Assembly (NCBI RefSeq): GCF_030813245.1
Contig: NZ_JAUSUA010000004.1
Span: 62,001 to 126,000 of the forward strand
Length of the DNA stretch: 64,000 nucleotides
Direction: 5' to 3'
From: Alkalicoccobacillus murimartini
GTDB taxonomy: Bacteria > Bacillota > Bacilli > Bacillales > Bacillaceae_D
Part shown: piece after piece, positions 7,869 through 17,258 of the stretch
How the letters are laid out: each line of letters starts with the position of its first letter
How positions within the stretch are numbered: the first letter of the stretch is position 1
Position numbers and translations under genes: made by a program
Notes under the pieces: model-generated
The model's input: only the letters and a program-made list of their open reading frames with translations
Databases searched by the model: none
Told to the model about the DNA's origin: nothing

Positions 7869-10800
7869 TTATGAAACGGGAATTTGATCTGTTTGCATCC
7901 ATTCTTGCAATGAATGTAATTTATGAGACGTAACGGTGCGCCCTTCCAACATAACTAGCAGTGTGTGTAATTCAGTAATGACCGTAAGGCGTTTGGCTAA
8001 AGCTGTAATTCGCTGTTCTTTTCCTTCTTTGAATCCTGGCTTGGGAAGACTTATTAACGCAATGGCGTCTTTTTCTGCAACCCATGTTTCAAAGTGGTGT
8101 TCAACGACTGTAAATCCATGCTCTACTAATAGCTGCTTATATGGCTCAAACGTTTCCTGATAATCATCATGAATGTCGATATACACGGACCCTTTAGATT
8201 GGTAAAGTGCCGGTATTTGTCCCTGTGCCCACGCAAAGGCTTTGTGATAGGCTTCAGGCAACGAATCACTAATACTAATTAATTCTCCCGTTGACTTCAT
8301 TTCGGCTTCAAGTAATGGATCAAGTCCCGAGAGCTTCTGATAAGAGAATACTGGTGCTTTTACTGTGTAAAAGGACTTCTCTTCTGCATAGCCCGGTTTG
8401 AGACCAATTTCTTTTAATGAGGCCCCTAGCAATAATTGCACAGTATGGTCAATTAAAGAAACACCTGTTACTTTGCTGAAAATAGGAACTGTACGTGAGG
8501 CACGTGGATTGATCTCAATGACATATAACTCTTCCTGATATAAAACAAATTGAACGTTAAAGATTCCTTTAAAATCCATTCCTTTTGCTATTTGTTGCGT
8601 GTAGGCCAATATCGTTTGTTTCACCTTGGATGAAAGCGAGTAAGGTGGAGTAACCGCCATACTATCTCCTGAGTGAACACCTGCTTTTTCGACGTGCTCA
8701 AAAATACCAGCAATGTACACTTCATCACCATCGGTTAACACATCAATTTCAAGCTCTTTTCCTGGATAATAGGCATCCAATAGTAACGGATAAAGAACAG
8801 ACTCTCCTTCATCTAAATAAGCCGTTAGCTCTTCTTTTGTTGTACAGATTAACATTCCCTGTCCACCAATCACATAAGAAGGACGAATTAAAAGTGGATA
8901 ACCAAGGTCATCTGCCCTCTGCAAGACTTCGTGTCTTGTGTCAGCAGTTTGGCCAGGGATATGAGGTACACGAACATCATTCATAAATTCATAAAACCGT
9001 CCACGATCCTCAAGGCGGTCAATGGTATCAAAGCTTGTGCCATATACATGAACACCCGCATCTTCAAGACCCTCTAACAGAGAAATAGCAGTTTGCCCAC
9101 CCAATTGGATAACCACACCTTCTACTTGCTCCAGTTCCACAACGGAAAGGACATCCTCAACCGTTAACGGTTCAAAATAAAGACGATCGGCAGTAACATA
9201 ATCTGTACTCACTGTCTCTGGATTATTATTCATGATGATCGTTTCGTATCCTAAGCGACGTAAGCTGTACGCCCCATGTACCGAGCAATAATCAAATTCA
9301 ATACCTTGCCCGATACGAATAGGTCCAGATCCTAAAATTAACACCTTTTTATTTTCTGTTGGAATGGCTTCATTCTCACCATCCCAGCTTGAATAATAAT
9401 AAGCGGTAGAGGCTGCAAATTCTCCTGCACATGTATCAACCATTTTGTATGAAGGTTGAAGTTGAAATGTTTGTCTTTGATTACGAACATCCACTTCTGG
9501 TACATCCCAAAATGTTGCAATGTTATGATCAGTAAACCCAAGCTTCTTATATCTTAGAAGCTCTTCTTTACTGACAGAGTGTAGATCCGTTTCTTGTATT
9601 TGTTGCTCTGCCTGTATTAAGTTCGAATAAGCGGCTAAGAAATATGAATTTATGCCAGTTTCCTGAGCGAGCTGATCTACTGTCACTCCACGTCTTAACA
9701 GCTCTAACATGGAGAAGAATCTACGATCATCAGCCTGACGAACTACTTTCCAAAGCTGCTCCTCGGTCCAATTATTTAGTGCTGTAAGCTTTAATCCAGA
9801 GGTTTTAAGTTCAAGTGAACGTACTGCCTTTTGCAAAGCAGCTTCTAGATGTCGTTCAATCGCCATTACTTCTCCAGTGGCTTTCATCTGTGTTCCTAAT
9901 AGGCGATTAGCCTGTGTGAATTTATCAAATGGCCAGCGTGGAAATTTGACCACCACATAGTCAAGAGCAGGTTCAAAGCTTGCATACGTGTGACCAGTTA
10001 CTGGATTTTTTAATTCATGGAGCAGATAGCCAATACTAAGTTTGGCAGCCATTCTGGCAATAGGATATCCTGTTGCTTTAGATGCCAGAGCAGACGAACG
10101 ACTCACTCGTGGATTAACTTCAATTAAATAGTACTGCTTGCTATGTGGATCGAGTGCAAATTGAATATTACATCCACCCACAATGCCTAGTGCGCGAATA
10201 ATTTTAACAGAACAAGATCTAAGCATCTGATATTCTACATCTGTTAACGTTTGTGAGGGTGCAACCACAATGGAATCACCCGTATGCACACCAACTGGAT
10301 CAATGTTTTCCATATTACATACGGTGATACACGTATCATTGGCATCACGCATCACTTCGTACTCTATTTCTTTAAAGCCGGCAATACTTTTTTCAATCAG
10401 GCATTGGTTAATTGGACTAAGATCTAGACCGCCTTCTACAATGTGCAGAAGTGTAGCTCTGTCATCAGCAATACCTCCTCCTGCTCCTCCAAGCGTGTAC
10501 GCAGGCCTAACAATAATTGGGTACCCAACGGTTTCAGCAAATTGTATAGCCCCTTCTGCCGTTGTGACAATCTCACTTTCCGGAACCGGTTCATTTAATT
10601 CGTTCATAAGCGTGCGGAATAAATCTCGGTCCTCCCCTTTTTTGATTGAATCAATGGGGGTACCAAGCAATTCAACTTGATTGGCTTCCAAAATACCCGA
10701 ATCGTGTAATTCAAGTGCTAGATTTAATCCCGTCTGTCCACCAAGTGTGGCCAGTAACCCGTCTGGTTTTTCTTTTTTTATAATCGCCTCAATGCTTTCC

Positions 10801-11012
10801 AGCGTGAGAGGTTCAAAATAAACAACATCTGCACAAGATTCATCCGTCATAACAGTTGCTGGGTTATTATTAGCTAAGATTACTTTGATTCCTTCTTCTC
10901 TTAAAGCCATACAGGCTTGTGTGCCGGCATAATCAAATTCCGCAGCCTGCCCAATAACAATTGGACCAGAACCAATGACTAATACCGACTGCAGATCGCC
11001 TCTCTTATACAT
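7869..11012 (-). CDS. carB: Carbamoyl-phosphate synthase large chain, arginine type
   Basis: The 1047-residue synthetase subunit makes carbamoyl phosphate from bicarbonate, ammonia and two ATP. Two homologous ATP-grasp halves are obvious: G-S-G-P-I-V-I-G-Q-A-A-E-F-D-Y near residue 15 is echoed by G-S-G-P-I-R-I-G-Q-G-I-E-F-D-Y near 565. Each half later has its V-N-P-R / I-N-P-R metal-binding motif. The C-terminal 110 residues are a reduced allosteric domain. Its ATG overlaps the end of carA by 8 bases. Location inside the arg operon shows it is the arginine-regulated isozyme rather than the pyrimidine one. Confidence 0.96.
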   Translation of the reverse strand: MYKRGDLQSVLVIGSGPIVIGQAAEFDYAGTQACMALREEGIKVILANNNPATVMTDESCADVVYFEPLTLESIEAIIKKEKPDGLLATLGGQTGLNLALELHDSGILEANQVELLGTPIDSIKKGEDRDLFRTLMNELNEPVPESEIVTTAEGAIQFAETVGYPIIVRPAYTLGGAGGGIADDRATLLHIVEGGLDLSPINQCLIEKSIAGFKEIEYEVMRDANDTCITVCNMENIDPVGVHTGDSIVVAPSQTLTDVEYQMLRSCSVKIIRALGIVGGCNIQFALDPHSKQYYLIEVNPRVSRSSALASKATGYPIARMAAKLSIGYLLHELKNPVTGHTYASFEPALDYVVVKFPRWPFDKFTQANRLLGTQMKATGEVMAIERHLEAALQKAVRSLELKTSGLKLTALNNWTEEQLWKVVRQADDRRFFSMLELLRRGVTVDQLAQETGINSYFLAAYSNLIQAEQQIQETDLHSVSKEELLRYKKLGFTDHNIATFWDVPEVDVRNQRQTFQLQPSYKMVDTCAGEFAASTAYYYSSWDGENEAIPTENKKVLILGSGPIRIGQGIEFDYCSVHGAYSLRRLGYETIIMNNNPETVSTDYVTADRLYFEPLTVEDVLSVVELEQVEGVVIQLGGQTAISLLEGLEDAGVHVYGTSFDTIDRLEDRGRFYEFMNDVRVPHIPGQTADTRHEVLQRADDLGYPLLIRPSYVIGGQGMLICTTKEELTAYLDEGESVLYPLLLDAYYPGKELEIDVLTDGDEVYIAGIFEHVEKAGVHSGDSMAVTPPYSLSSKVKQTILAYTQQIAKGMDFKGIFNVQFVLYQEELYVIEINPRASRTVPIFSKVTGVSLIDHTVQLLLGASLKEIGLKPGYAEEKSFYTVKAPVFSYQKLSGLDPLLEAEMKSTGELISISDSLPEAYHKAFAWAQGQIPALYQSKGSVYIDIHDDYQETFEPYKQLLVEHGFTVVEHHFETWVAEKDAIALISLPKPGFKEGKEQRITALAKRLTVITELHTLLVMLEGRTVTSHKLHSLQEWMQTDQIPVS

Positions 11013-12087
11013 ACAAGCTTTCTCTCCCTTGACTCATCATCTCTTTAAATAGGTTAAATAATTGTGCACTATCACTTGGTCCGGGGTGAGCTTCCGGATG
11101 AAACTGTACCGAGAGAACTGGAAGTCTCTTGTGCTCCAGTCCTTCTATTGATCCATCATTGATGTTAAAGAACCGCGCATGTAATGAAGTATCTGTAAGC
11201 GATGTTTCTTTCACCACATAACTATGGTTTTGAGATGTCATATAGACTTTATTTGTTTCTTGGTCAATGACCGGTTGATTCGCTCCACGATGTCCAAAGT
11301 TAAGCTTTTCAGTATCTCCACCAAAGGCAAGGGCAAGCAATTGATGCCCAAGACAAATGCCAAGTGTTGGATAAGTCTCCGCTAGTTTTCGGATAACAGG
11401 AAGCCTCGTTTCTAATTGCTTTGGATTACCTGGTCCATTTGAAAGTAGAATTCCATCTGGCTTAAGGGAAACGACCTCTTCAAAAGAAATGCTATAAGGA
11501 ACAACCGTTACTCTATTCCCTTGATCAACCAACTCGCTTACGATTGATTTTTTGTAACCAAAATCCAGCAGCACAACATGACGCTCTCCATGACCAAATG
11601 TCTCTGCTGCTTGCACAGATACACTTGATACCACTTCTTGTTCACCCAGTGGAGTCGTGGCACTAAAATCAACCGATTCTGGATGTGTAGTTAGGACGGC
11701 TCTCATATCTCCATTTTTTCGAATTCTTTTTACAATTGCTCGTGTGTCCACACCCGTAATATATGGAACCTGCGCATGCTGAAGACATCCAGCCAACGGT
11801 TGATTGGCTTCGTAATGGTGGCCAGCTCCATTTAATTCACTTATGATAAGAGCTTCGACTTGTGGCTTCAGACTTTCGAAATCTGAGTCATTGATTCCAT
11901 AATTTCCGATCAACGGATACGTAAACACGACCATTTGTCCTTTGAAGGAAGGATCACTTAATACTTCCTGATAGCCAGTCATGCCAGTAAAAAATACAAT
12001 CTCTGCATGGACATCCTTTTCTTTCTCTGCTCCGAATAATTCTCCTTCAAACTGTTCCCCTGTTTCAAGTACGACGTAGCCTTTCAT
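11005..12087 (-). CDS. carA: Carbamoyl-phosphate synthase small chain, arginine type
   Basis: Glutaminase subunit that feeds ammonia to CarB. The N-terminal CarA domain (G-Y-V-V-L-E-T-G, F-T-G-M-T-G-Y-Q-E) is followed by a class I glutamine amidotransferase domain. Its nucleophile Cys lies in L-G-I-C-L-G-H-Q near residue 245 and the His/Glu pair in F-H-P-E-A-H-P-G-P near 335. The 360 residues are typical. The ATG follows AGGAGGAGGGA. It is coupled to carB by overlap and lies about 60 bases after argD. Confidence 0.96.
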   Translation of the reverse strand: MKGYVVLETGEQFEGELFGAEKEKDVHAEIVFFTGMTGYQEVLSDPSFKGQMVVFTYPLIGNYGINDSDFESLKPQVEALIISELNGAGHHYEANQPLAGCLQHAQVPYITGVDTRAIVKRIRKNGDMRAVLTTHPESVDFSATTPLGEQEVVSSVSVQAAETFGHGERHVVLLDFGYKKSIVSELVDQGNRVTVVPYSISFEEVVSLKPDGILLSNGPGNPKQLETRLPVIRKLAETYPTLGICLGHQLLALAFGGDTEKLNFGHRGANQPVIDQETNKVYMTSQNHSYVVKETSLTDTSLHARFFNINDGSIEGLEHKRLPVLSVQFHPEAHPGPSDSAQLFNLFKEMMSQGRESLYV

Positions 12088-12149
12088 GATTCCCTCCTCC
12101 TAAAATTGCGTATTTATTCTTTTCAATGTATTAATATTCATTTTCACTC

Positions 12150-13307
12150 TTAGTGAACCGTAGCTGTTGTGTGTCCAACAACCTGTGCGAGAATATTTGC
12201 TGCTTGTTGTAGCTCTTCTTCTGTCACGACTAGTGGCGGAAGAATTCTAATGACGTTTGGACCTGCTGGTAAGACAAGTAAACCAAGCTCACGTGCTTTT
12301 GTAATAAACGCTGCAACTGGCTCATGACACTCTATTCCAGTAATTAAACCAAGACTCCGAATCTCTTTTACTGCTGCCGATTGCTGAAGAGCTTCTTGCA
12401 GATAGCCTTGAAACTTCTTACCTTTTTCCTCAACTTGTGCTAAGAAGGATTCATCAAATACTGTTTCAAGTACAGCATTTACAACTGCCATAGCCAATGG
12501 GTTCCCACCAAAGGTAGATCCGTGACTTCCTGGTTGAAACGCTGCTTTCAAATGTTCTTTTCCAATCATAGCACCGACCGGAAAACCATTTCCAAGGCCT
12601 TTGGCTACAGTAATAATATCTGGCGATAAATGAAAGTGCTCATAACCAAACCGTTTACCCGTTCTTCCTATTCCGGTTTGGACCTCATCAACAATGAGAA
12701 GTAACTCATGTTCTTCACAAAGTTCTTTTAGTTGTGTAGCGAAAGTCTGATCAATCGATCGAACGCCACCTTCACCTTGAACCACTTCAATCATAATCGC
12801 TGCGGTCTCACTTGATATTTGTTCTTGAACGGATTGAATATCATTTAACTTGGCATACGTAAAGCTGGGTAACATAGTCCCGAACCCTTCATGGATCTTA
12901 GATTGTCCTGTTGCAGCCATGCTTCCGAGTGTCCGACCATGAAATGAATTAGCTAAACTAATGATATGATTTTTTCCTGTATGTTTACGAGCAAGCTTTA
13001 TGGCTGCTTCATTTGCCTCTGTACCGCTATTACAGAAAAACACATAGTCTCCACTACTTTGTTCGGCAAGCACAGATGCTGCTTTTTCCTGCCCTTCTAT
13101 TTGAAACAAATTCGAGACATGCCACAATGTTTCAGCTTGTTTTACTAAAGCATCTACAACGTTTGGATGGCAGTGTCCAAGATTACAAACTGCAATCCCA
13201 CCAACAAAATCAAGGTACTCTTTGCCATTTGTATCGACTAGAGTGCATCCTTTCGCTGATTTGGCGCTAAGCTCCCACCTTTGGTATGTTGGAAACAATG
13301 AACTCAT
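12150..13307 (-). CDS. argD: Acetylornithine aminotransferase
   Basis: PLP-dependent class III aminotransferase that converts N-acetylglutamate semialdehyde to N-acetylornithine. The 385 residues contain G-T-E-A-N-E-A-A (phosphate binding, near 100), the Y/F-H-G-R-T-L-G segment, the L-I-V-D-E-V-Q-T-G motif near 208 and the Schiff-base lysine in T-V-A-K-G-L-G-N-G near 240. It lies 19 bases after argB in the operon. Position and length separate it from the second class III aminotransferase at 59802. Confidence 0.95.
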   Translation of the reverse strand: MSSLFPTYQRWELSAKSAKGCTLVDTNGKEYLDFVGGIAVCNLGHCHPNVVDALVKQAETLWHVSNLFQIEGQEKAASVLAEQSSGDYVFFCNSGTEANEAAIKLARKHTGKNHIISLANSFHGRTLGSMAATGQSKIHEGFGTMLPSFTYAKLNDIQSVQEQISSETAAIMIEVVQGEGGVRSIDQTFATQLKELCEEHELLLIVDEVQTGIGRTGKRFGYEHFHLSPDIITVAKGLGNGFPVGAMIGKEHLKAAFQPGSHGSTFGGNPLAMAVVNAVLETVFDESFLAQVEEKGKKFQGYLQEALQQSAAVKEIRSLGLITGIECHEPVAAFITKARELGLLVLPAGPNVIRILPPLVVTEEELQQAANILAQVVGHTTATVH

Positions 13308-13325
13308 ACGATCCCTACTCTCTTC

Positions 13326-14111
13326 TTATGATACAGATTCTGCTGCCTTCTGTTTCGTGATTTTTGTTCCTTTCAGTCCCTCACCCGCCGAGAATACAGC
13401 ATGTTTCCCGTTCACGATACGAACAAATGATAACGGACCCTTTAAGCATTGCAGAGCTGCGCGTACCTTTGGAATCATTCCACCATAGATGACCCCATCT
13501 TCTATATATTGATAAACATCCTTATCAGTAACACTCTCTAGAGCCAGCCCATCCTTTAAAATTCCGTCTACATCTGTTACAAACACAAGTTCATCAGCAA
13601 CCATTGCTTCTGCAACAGCAGCAGCAGCTGTGTCTGCATTAATGTTAAAATGGGTGCCAAACTCATCAACACCTATAGGAGCAATGACTGGAATAAGGTC
13701 TTGACCGAGAAGTGCGTGAATGAGGTCGGTATTTACTGAGACAGGCTGACCAACAAAACCAAGCTTCTCAATATTAACGGGTTTCACTACTAACAGATTT
13801 GCATCGCAACCAGCTAAACCAACTGCTAGACCCTCGTTATCATGTGTACGTTTGACAATCTGCTTATTGACTCTACCGCATAACACCATTTCCACTGTAT
13901 CCAGTACTTCAGTCGTTGTTTTTCGCAGTCCATCAACAAATTCACTCTTTATTTCTAATTGCTCAAGCATTCGGTTTATATCCGGCCCTCCGCCATGGAC
14001 GATCACAGGATGCTTTCCCTGACGCTTTAATTGAACAACACTTTGAAAGAACTCATCTGAAAGGTCGTTTAATGTACTTCCTCCACACTTAATCACTACA
14101 ATTCCAGACAT
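13326..14111 (-). CDS. argB: Acetylglutamate kinase
   Basis: Phosphorylates N-acetylglutamate, the second step of ornithine synthesis. The 261-residue amino-acid-kinase fold shows K-C-G-G-S near residue 8, H-G-G-G-P near 40, the N-I-N-A-D-T-A-A-A region and F-V-T-D-V-D-G-I near 180. There is no extra N-terminal helix of the kind found in arginine-feedback-inhibited hexameric kinases. With argJ present (a cyclic pathway), control at argJ is the usual Bacillus arrangement. It lies 15 bases after argJ. Confidence 0.95.
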   Translation of the reverse strand: MSGIVVIKCGGSTLNDLSDEFFQSVVQLKRQGKHPVIVHGGGPDINRMLEQLEIKSEFVDGLRKTTTEVLDTVEMVLCGRVNKQIVKRTHDNEGLAVGLAGCDANLLVVKPVNIEKLGFVGQPVSVNTDLIHALLGQDLIPVIAPIGVDEFGTHFNINADTAAAAVAEAMVADELVFVTDVDGILKDGLALESVTDKDVYQYIEDGVIYGGMIPKVRAALQCLKGPLSFVRIVNGKHAVFSAGEGLKGTKITKQKAAESVS

Positions 14112-14126
14112 TTTGACACCTCCTTA

Positions 14127-15362
14127 TTAAGTACGATATCCAGCATTAATTCGAACATAATCATAGGTTAAATCGCATCCCCAAGCTTTTCCGCTACCTT
14201 CACCATTATTCAAGTTCACATGAATCATAATGGTCTCTTCGTTTGTCATATAAGCTGTTGCCTGTTCCTCAGAGAAATGAAGAGGTTGACTATTTTCCAG
14301 CGTCTGAATATCGCCAATGGCAATATCTATTTTGTCTGGATTAATCGGACAGCCGCTGTATCCAATGGCACAAATGATCCGTCCCCAATTGGCATCTTTT
14401 CCAAAGACAGCTGACTTAACCAGATCTGAACCGACAATTTGTTTGGCTACTTTGCCTGCGTCCTCATCACTTTGAGCACCATTTACTTGAACTTCTATTA
14501 ATTTTGTTGCGCCTTCCCCATCTCGTGCTATCTGTTTAGAAAGTGATTCGCAAGCTTGTTTTAATGTTTCATAAAAGGCTTCCCAATCTGGATGCGTTGG
14601 ACTAAGCGATGTATTACCAGCTAAACCTGAAGCCATAACCACAGCCATATCATTAGTTGATGTATCACCATCTACGGTAATGCGGTTAAATGTCTGATTT
14701 GTGATGCCTGACAACGCATGCTGCAAAACCTCTGATTCAATAACTGCATCTGTTGTGACAAAAGATAACATCGTCGCCATATTAGGGTGAATCATGCCAG
14801 AACCTTTTGCCACACCACCTATAGAAATTGTCTGTCCGTCCACAGTTGTCTGGTAGCATGTTTGTTTCGTTGTCGTATCCGTTGTAAGGATCGCGTGATT
14901 AAAATCATCTGCTGATCCCTCAACAGAATTAGGTTCAAGCAACCGAATTCCTGAGGTCACCTTCTCAATTGGCAAATACTCACCAATGACACCCGTTGAC
15001 GTAACAGCGACCAGATGCTCATCTAATCCAAATTGCTGTGCGGATGCCTGGCGCATTGTATAGGCATCTTGGAGTCCACGTTCCCCCGTACACGCATTAG
15101 CATTCGCACTATTTACAACCAACGCTTGAATCTTACCCTCTACGGCTATGGATTCCTGAGTCACCTTTAGTGGGGCCGCTTGAATTTGATTTAATGTGTA
15201 CACCGCTGCAACATTTGCTGGTACCTCACATAATATGGCTCCAAGATCTTTTCTTTTTCTCTTTAGACCTGCATGAATGCCAGCTGCTTTAAATCCTTTT
15301 GGTGTTAAAATGGAGCCTTTTTCTACTAGCTCAACTTTATTTGTCTGTTTTGTACCATTCAT
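14127..15362 (-). CDS. argJ: Bifunctional ornithine acetyltransferase/N-acetylglutamate synthase
   Basis: Moves the acetyl group from N-acetylornithine to glutamate, and in bifunctional forms also uses acetyl-CoA. The 411-residue precursor carries the self-cleavage site before the catalytic Thr in H-P-N-M-A-T-M-L near residue 200. N-S-A-N-A-N-A lies near 110 and T-V-D-G-D-T-S-T-N-D near 235. Cleavage would give alpha and beta chains of roughly 200 and 210 residues. No separate argA is present in the operon, which fits the bifunctional type. The ATG follows a GGGGGAG ribosome site. Confidence 0.95.
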   Translation of the reverse strand: MNGTKQTNKVELVEKGSILTPKGFKAAGIHAGLKRKRKDLGAILCEVPANVAAVYTLNQIQAAPLKVTQESIAVEGKIQALVVNSANANACTGERGLQDAYTMRQASAQQFGLDEHLVAVTSTGVIGEYLPIEKVTSGIRLLEPNSVEGSADDFNHAILTTDTTTKQTCYQTTVDGQTISIGGVAKGSGMIHPNMATMLSFVTTDAVIESEVLQHALSGITNQTFNRITVDGDTSTNDMAVVMASGLAGNTSLSPTHPDWEAFYETLKQACESLSKQIARDGEGATKLIEVQVNGAQSDEDAGKVAKQIVGSDLVKSAVFGKDANWGRIICAIGYSGCPINPDKIDIAIGDIQTLENSQPLHFSEEQATAYMTNEETIMIHVNLNNGEGSGKAWGCDLTYDYVRINAGYRT

Positions 15363-15377
15363 CTCAAAATCTCCCCC

Positions 15378-16415
15378 TTACGGATAAACAGGAACAAGAT
15401 TTAATCCCATGCTTTCATCCCAGCCATTCATCAAATTCATATTTTGAATAGCCTGACCAGCTGCTCCCTTGACCATATTGTCAATGACTGATACGACTGT
15501 CACTCTTCCTGTTCGTTCATCATAAGACAAACCAATATCACAATAATTACTTCCATACACTTCTTTTGTAGCCGGATAGTTGTTCTCTTTTCTAATACGT
15601 ACAAAAGGCTTCCCATCATACGCTTGGTGATATAGAGAAAACAGTTGCTCTGAAGTTAATGGTTTCTTTAACTGTACATACATCGTTGCCATTATGCCTC
15701 GGATCATTGGAACAAGATGGGGCTGAAACGTAATCGCTCCACTTTCGTTGTTCCATTGATGAAGCTGTTGCTCAATTTCAGGTGTATGTTTATGTGTATT
15801 TACTTGATAAATCTTAAAGTTTTCATTCATCTCACTAAAATGAGTCATCATGGTTGCCGATCGTCCTGCCCCTGATGTACCTGTTTTGGCATCAATGATA
15901 ATAGAATGCTGTTGGATAGCATCGTTGTGGATAAGCGGTGCAAGACCGAGTAAAGCCGCCGTTGGATAACAACCAGGATTGGAAATAATACGTGCTGATT
16001 GGATCGCCTCTCGATTCCATTCACTTAAACCATAGACTGCTTGATTAATAGTTTCTATTTGTGCAGCTGGTCGTTTATACCATGTTTCATATATAGTAGG
16101 GTCCGTTATTCTTAAGTCTCCAGATAGATCAATTACTTGTGTACCATGACTCGCGATCTCCTGTGTATGTTGAGCCGAAACCCCAGGAGGCGTCGCCATA
16201 AAAACGAGGTCCGAATCCTCACCAACGACTTCCGGATTAAAAGGCTTTAGGGAAGTGTCATAAATCGTTGCTACGTGTGGATACGACTCTTCGATATGTA
16301 CGCCTTCCTTTGTTGATGTATACAACTGTATATTTTTTGCTTCAGGATGATTGTTTAAAAGGCGGAGAAGCTCTGCGCCACCATATCCTGTTGCTCCTAC
16401 AATGCCTATTCTCAT
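15378..16415 (-). CDS. argC: N-acetyl-gamma-glutamyl-phosphate reductase
   Basis: NADPH-dependent reduction of N-acetylglutamyl phosphate to the semialdehyde. The 345 residues begin with the Rossmann motif G-I-V-G-A-T-G-Y-G-G-A-E-L. The active-site Cys is in S-N-P-G-C-Y-P-T-A near residue 150, and a G-T-S-G-A-G-R segment follows. It is the first gene of the arginine operon. The promoter and ARG boxes lie about 50-90 bases upstream. Confidence 0.96.
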   Translation of the reverse strand: MRIGIVGATGYGGAELLRLLNNHPEAKNIQLYTSTKEGVHIEESYPHVATIYDTSLKPFNPEVVGEDSDLVFMATPPGVSAQHTQEIASHGTQVIDLSGDLRITDPTIYETWYKRPAAQIETINQAVYGLSEWNREAIQSARIISNPGCYPTAALLGLAPLIHNDAIQQHSIIIDAKTGTSGAGRSATMMTHFSEMNENFKIYQVNTHKHTPEIEQQLHQWNNESGAITFQPHLVPMIRGIMATMYVQLKKPLTSEQLFSLYHQAYDGKPFVRIRKENNYPATKEVYGSNYCDIGLSYDERTGRVTVVSVIDNMVKGAAGQAIQNMNLMNGWDESMGLNLVPVYP

Positions 16416-16463
16416 CTAGCTCCCGCTCCGTTTCTATATCTCTATGATTTTCTCTTGTGTTTC

Positions 16464-16507
16464 ATTATAAATATGAATAAAAATAAATTCAACTGTATTT
16501 TTATTTT
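16464..16507 (-). promoter_or_regulatory. Arginine operon promoter with two ARG boxes
   Basis: Read leftward, TTGAAT (complement of 16487-16492) and TATAAT (16464-16469) are separated by exactly 17 bases. Overlapping this, ATGAATAAAAATAAATTCA (plus strand, 16473-16491) closely matches the ArgR/AhrC box of Bacillus. A second AATAAAAATACA-like box lies on the opposite strand at 16492-16507. Binding of the arginine-loaded repressor would block polymerase. Confidence 0.85.
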
Positions 16508-16546
16508 ATTTTCATTTTCTTGCTACATAATCCTTGTAGACCGCAT

Positions 16547-16592
16547 AAAAAAAAGAGTGTAAACCCGATAATGACGTATCAGTTTACACTCT
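16547..16592 (-). terminator. Terminator of the Sco1-CtaG unit
   Basis: GTTTACACTCT and AGAGTGTAAAC form an 11-bp stem around a 17-base loop, followed on the minus strand by eight T residues. It separates the Sco1-like gene from the arginine promoter. Confidence 0.88.
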
Positions 16593-16640
16593 CAAAAGAA
16601 AAGCTCGTTATTCTTTTATTCAATTTTCATGTATAAATAT

Positions 16641-17240
16641 TTATTCAGTCTCAACAGCTTCCTTTAAATCCTTCACGATCTCCTCTTGATCTACTTCCAA
16701 CCCATCATATTTACGAATGATCAATCCTTCTGGATCAACCAGGAAAAAAGATGTATTGTGCAGAATATCAGATCCATCCTCTAACTTTTGAACAGGAGAT
16801 TTGAAACTTTCTACAGAAAACGTCTCTATTTCATCTTGCTCATAGCCTGTAGCAAACGTCCAAGATTCATAATCTACTCCAAGATTAGAACCATATTGTT
16901 TCAAGATTTCAGGCGTGTCGCGTTCTGGATCAACTGAAAATGAAACAATTTGAAGGGGTATACCTTCTTCAATTGCTGTTGCCTGCAGGTTCTGCATATT
17001 CGGTGACATAATCGGACAAATTTCAGGACAATGAGTAAAGATCATATTCGCTAACCAGTAATCACCTGTAAATTCATCAATTTGTTGAGTTTCACCCTCT
17101 TGATTTAAAAATTCAAGACTAGTGATCTGCATTCCTGCCTCACTAATATCAAAATCTGATTTTTCATCTCCACCTAAGGCATACATCCAGCTACACCCTG
17201 TTAGTAGTAAAACCATACAACTAAGTACCATATACTTCAT
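16641..17240 (-). CDS. Sco1/SenC family copper chaperone lipoprotein
   Basis: Thioredoxin-fold lipoprotein that delivers copper to the CuA site of cytochrome c oxidase. The 199 residues start with a lipoprotein signal (V-L-L-L-T-G-C, lipid Cys at 16). The Sco copper site C-P-E-I-C is near residue 70 and the conserved histidine in L-H-N-T-S near 160. It lies 18 bases downstream of a CtaG-like gene, which fits a shared role in oxidase assembly outside the membrane. The ribosome site is AAGGAGAG. Confidence 0.93.
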   Translation of the reverse strand: MKYMVLSCMVLLLTGCSWMYALGGDEKSDFDISEAGMQITSLEFLNQEGETQQIDEFTGDYWLANMIFTHCPEICPIMSPNMQNLQATAIEEGIPLQIVSFSVDPERDTPEILKQYGSNLGVDYESWTFATGYEQDEIETFSVESFKSPVQKLEDGSDILHNTSFFLVDPEGLIIRKYDGLEVDQEEIVKDLKEAVETE

Positions 17241-17258
17241 TATGTTCTCTCCTTGTTT

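Noticed and set aside
10270-10680. Plus-strand frame of 136 codons inside carB
   Set aside because: Antisense to a highly conserved region of carB; its composition fits a codon shadow.
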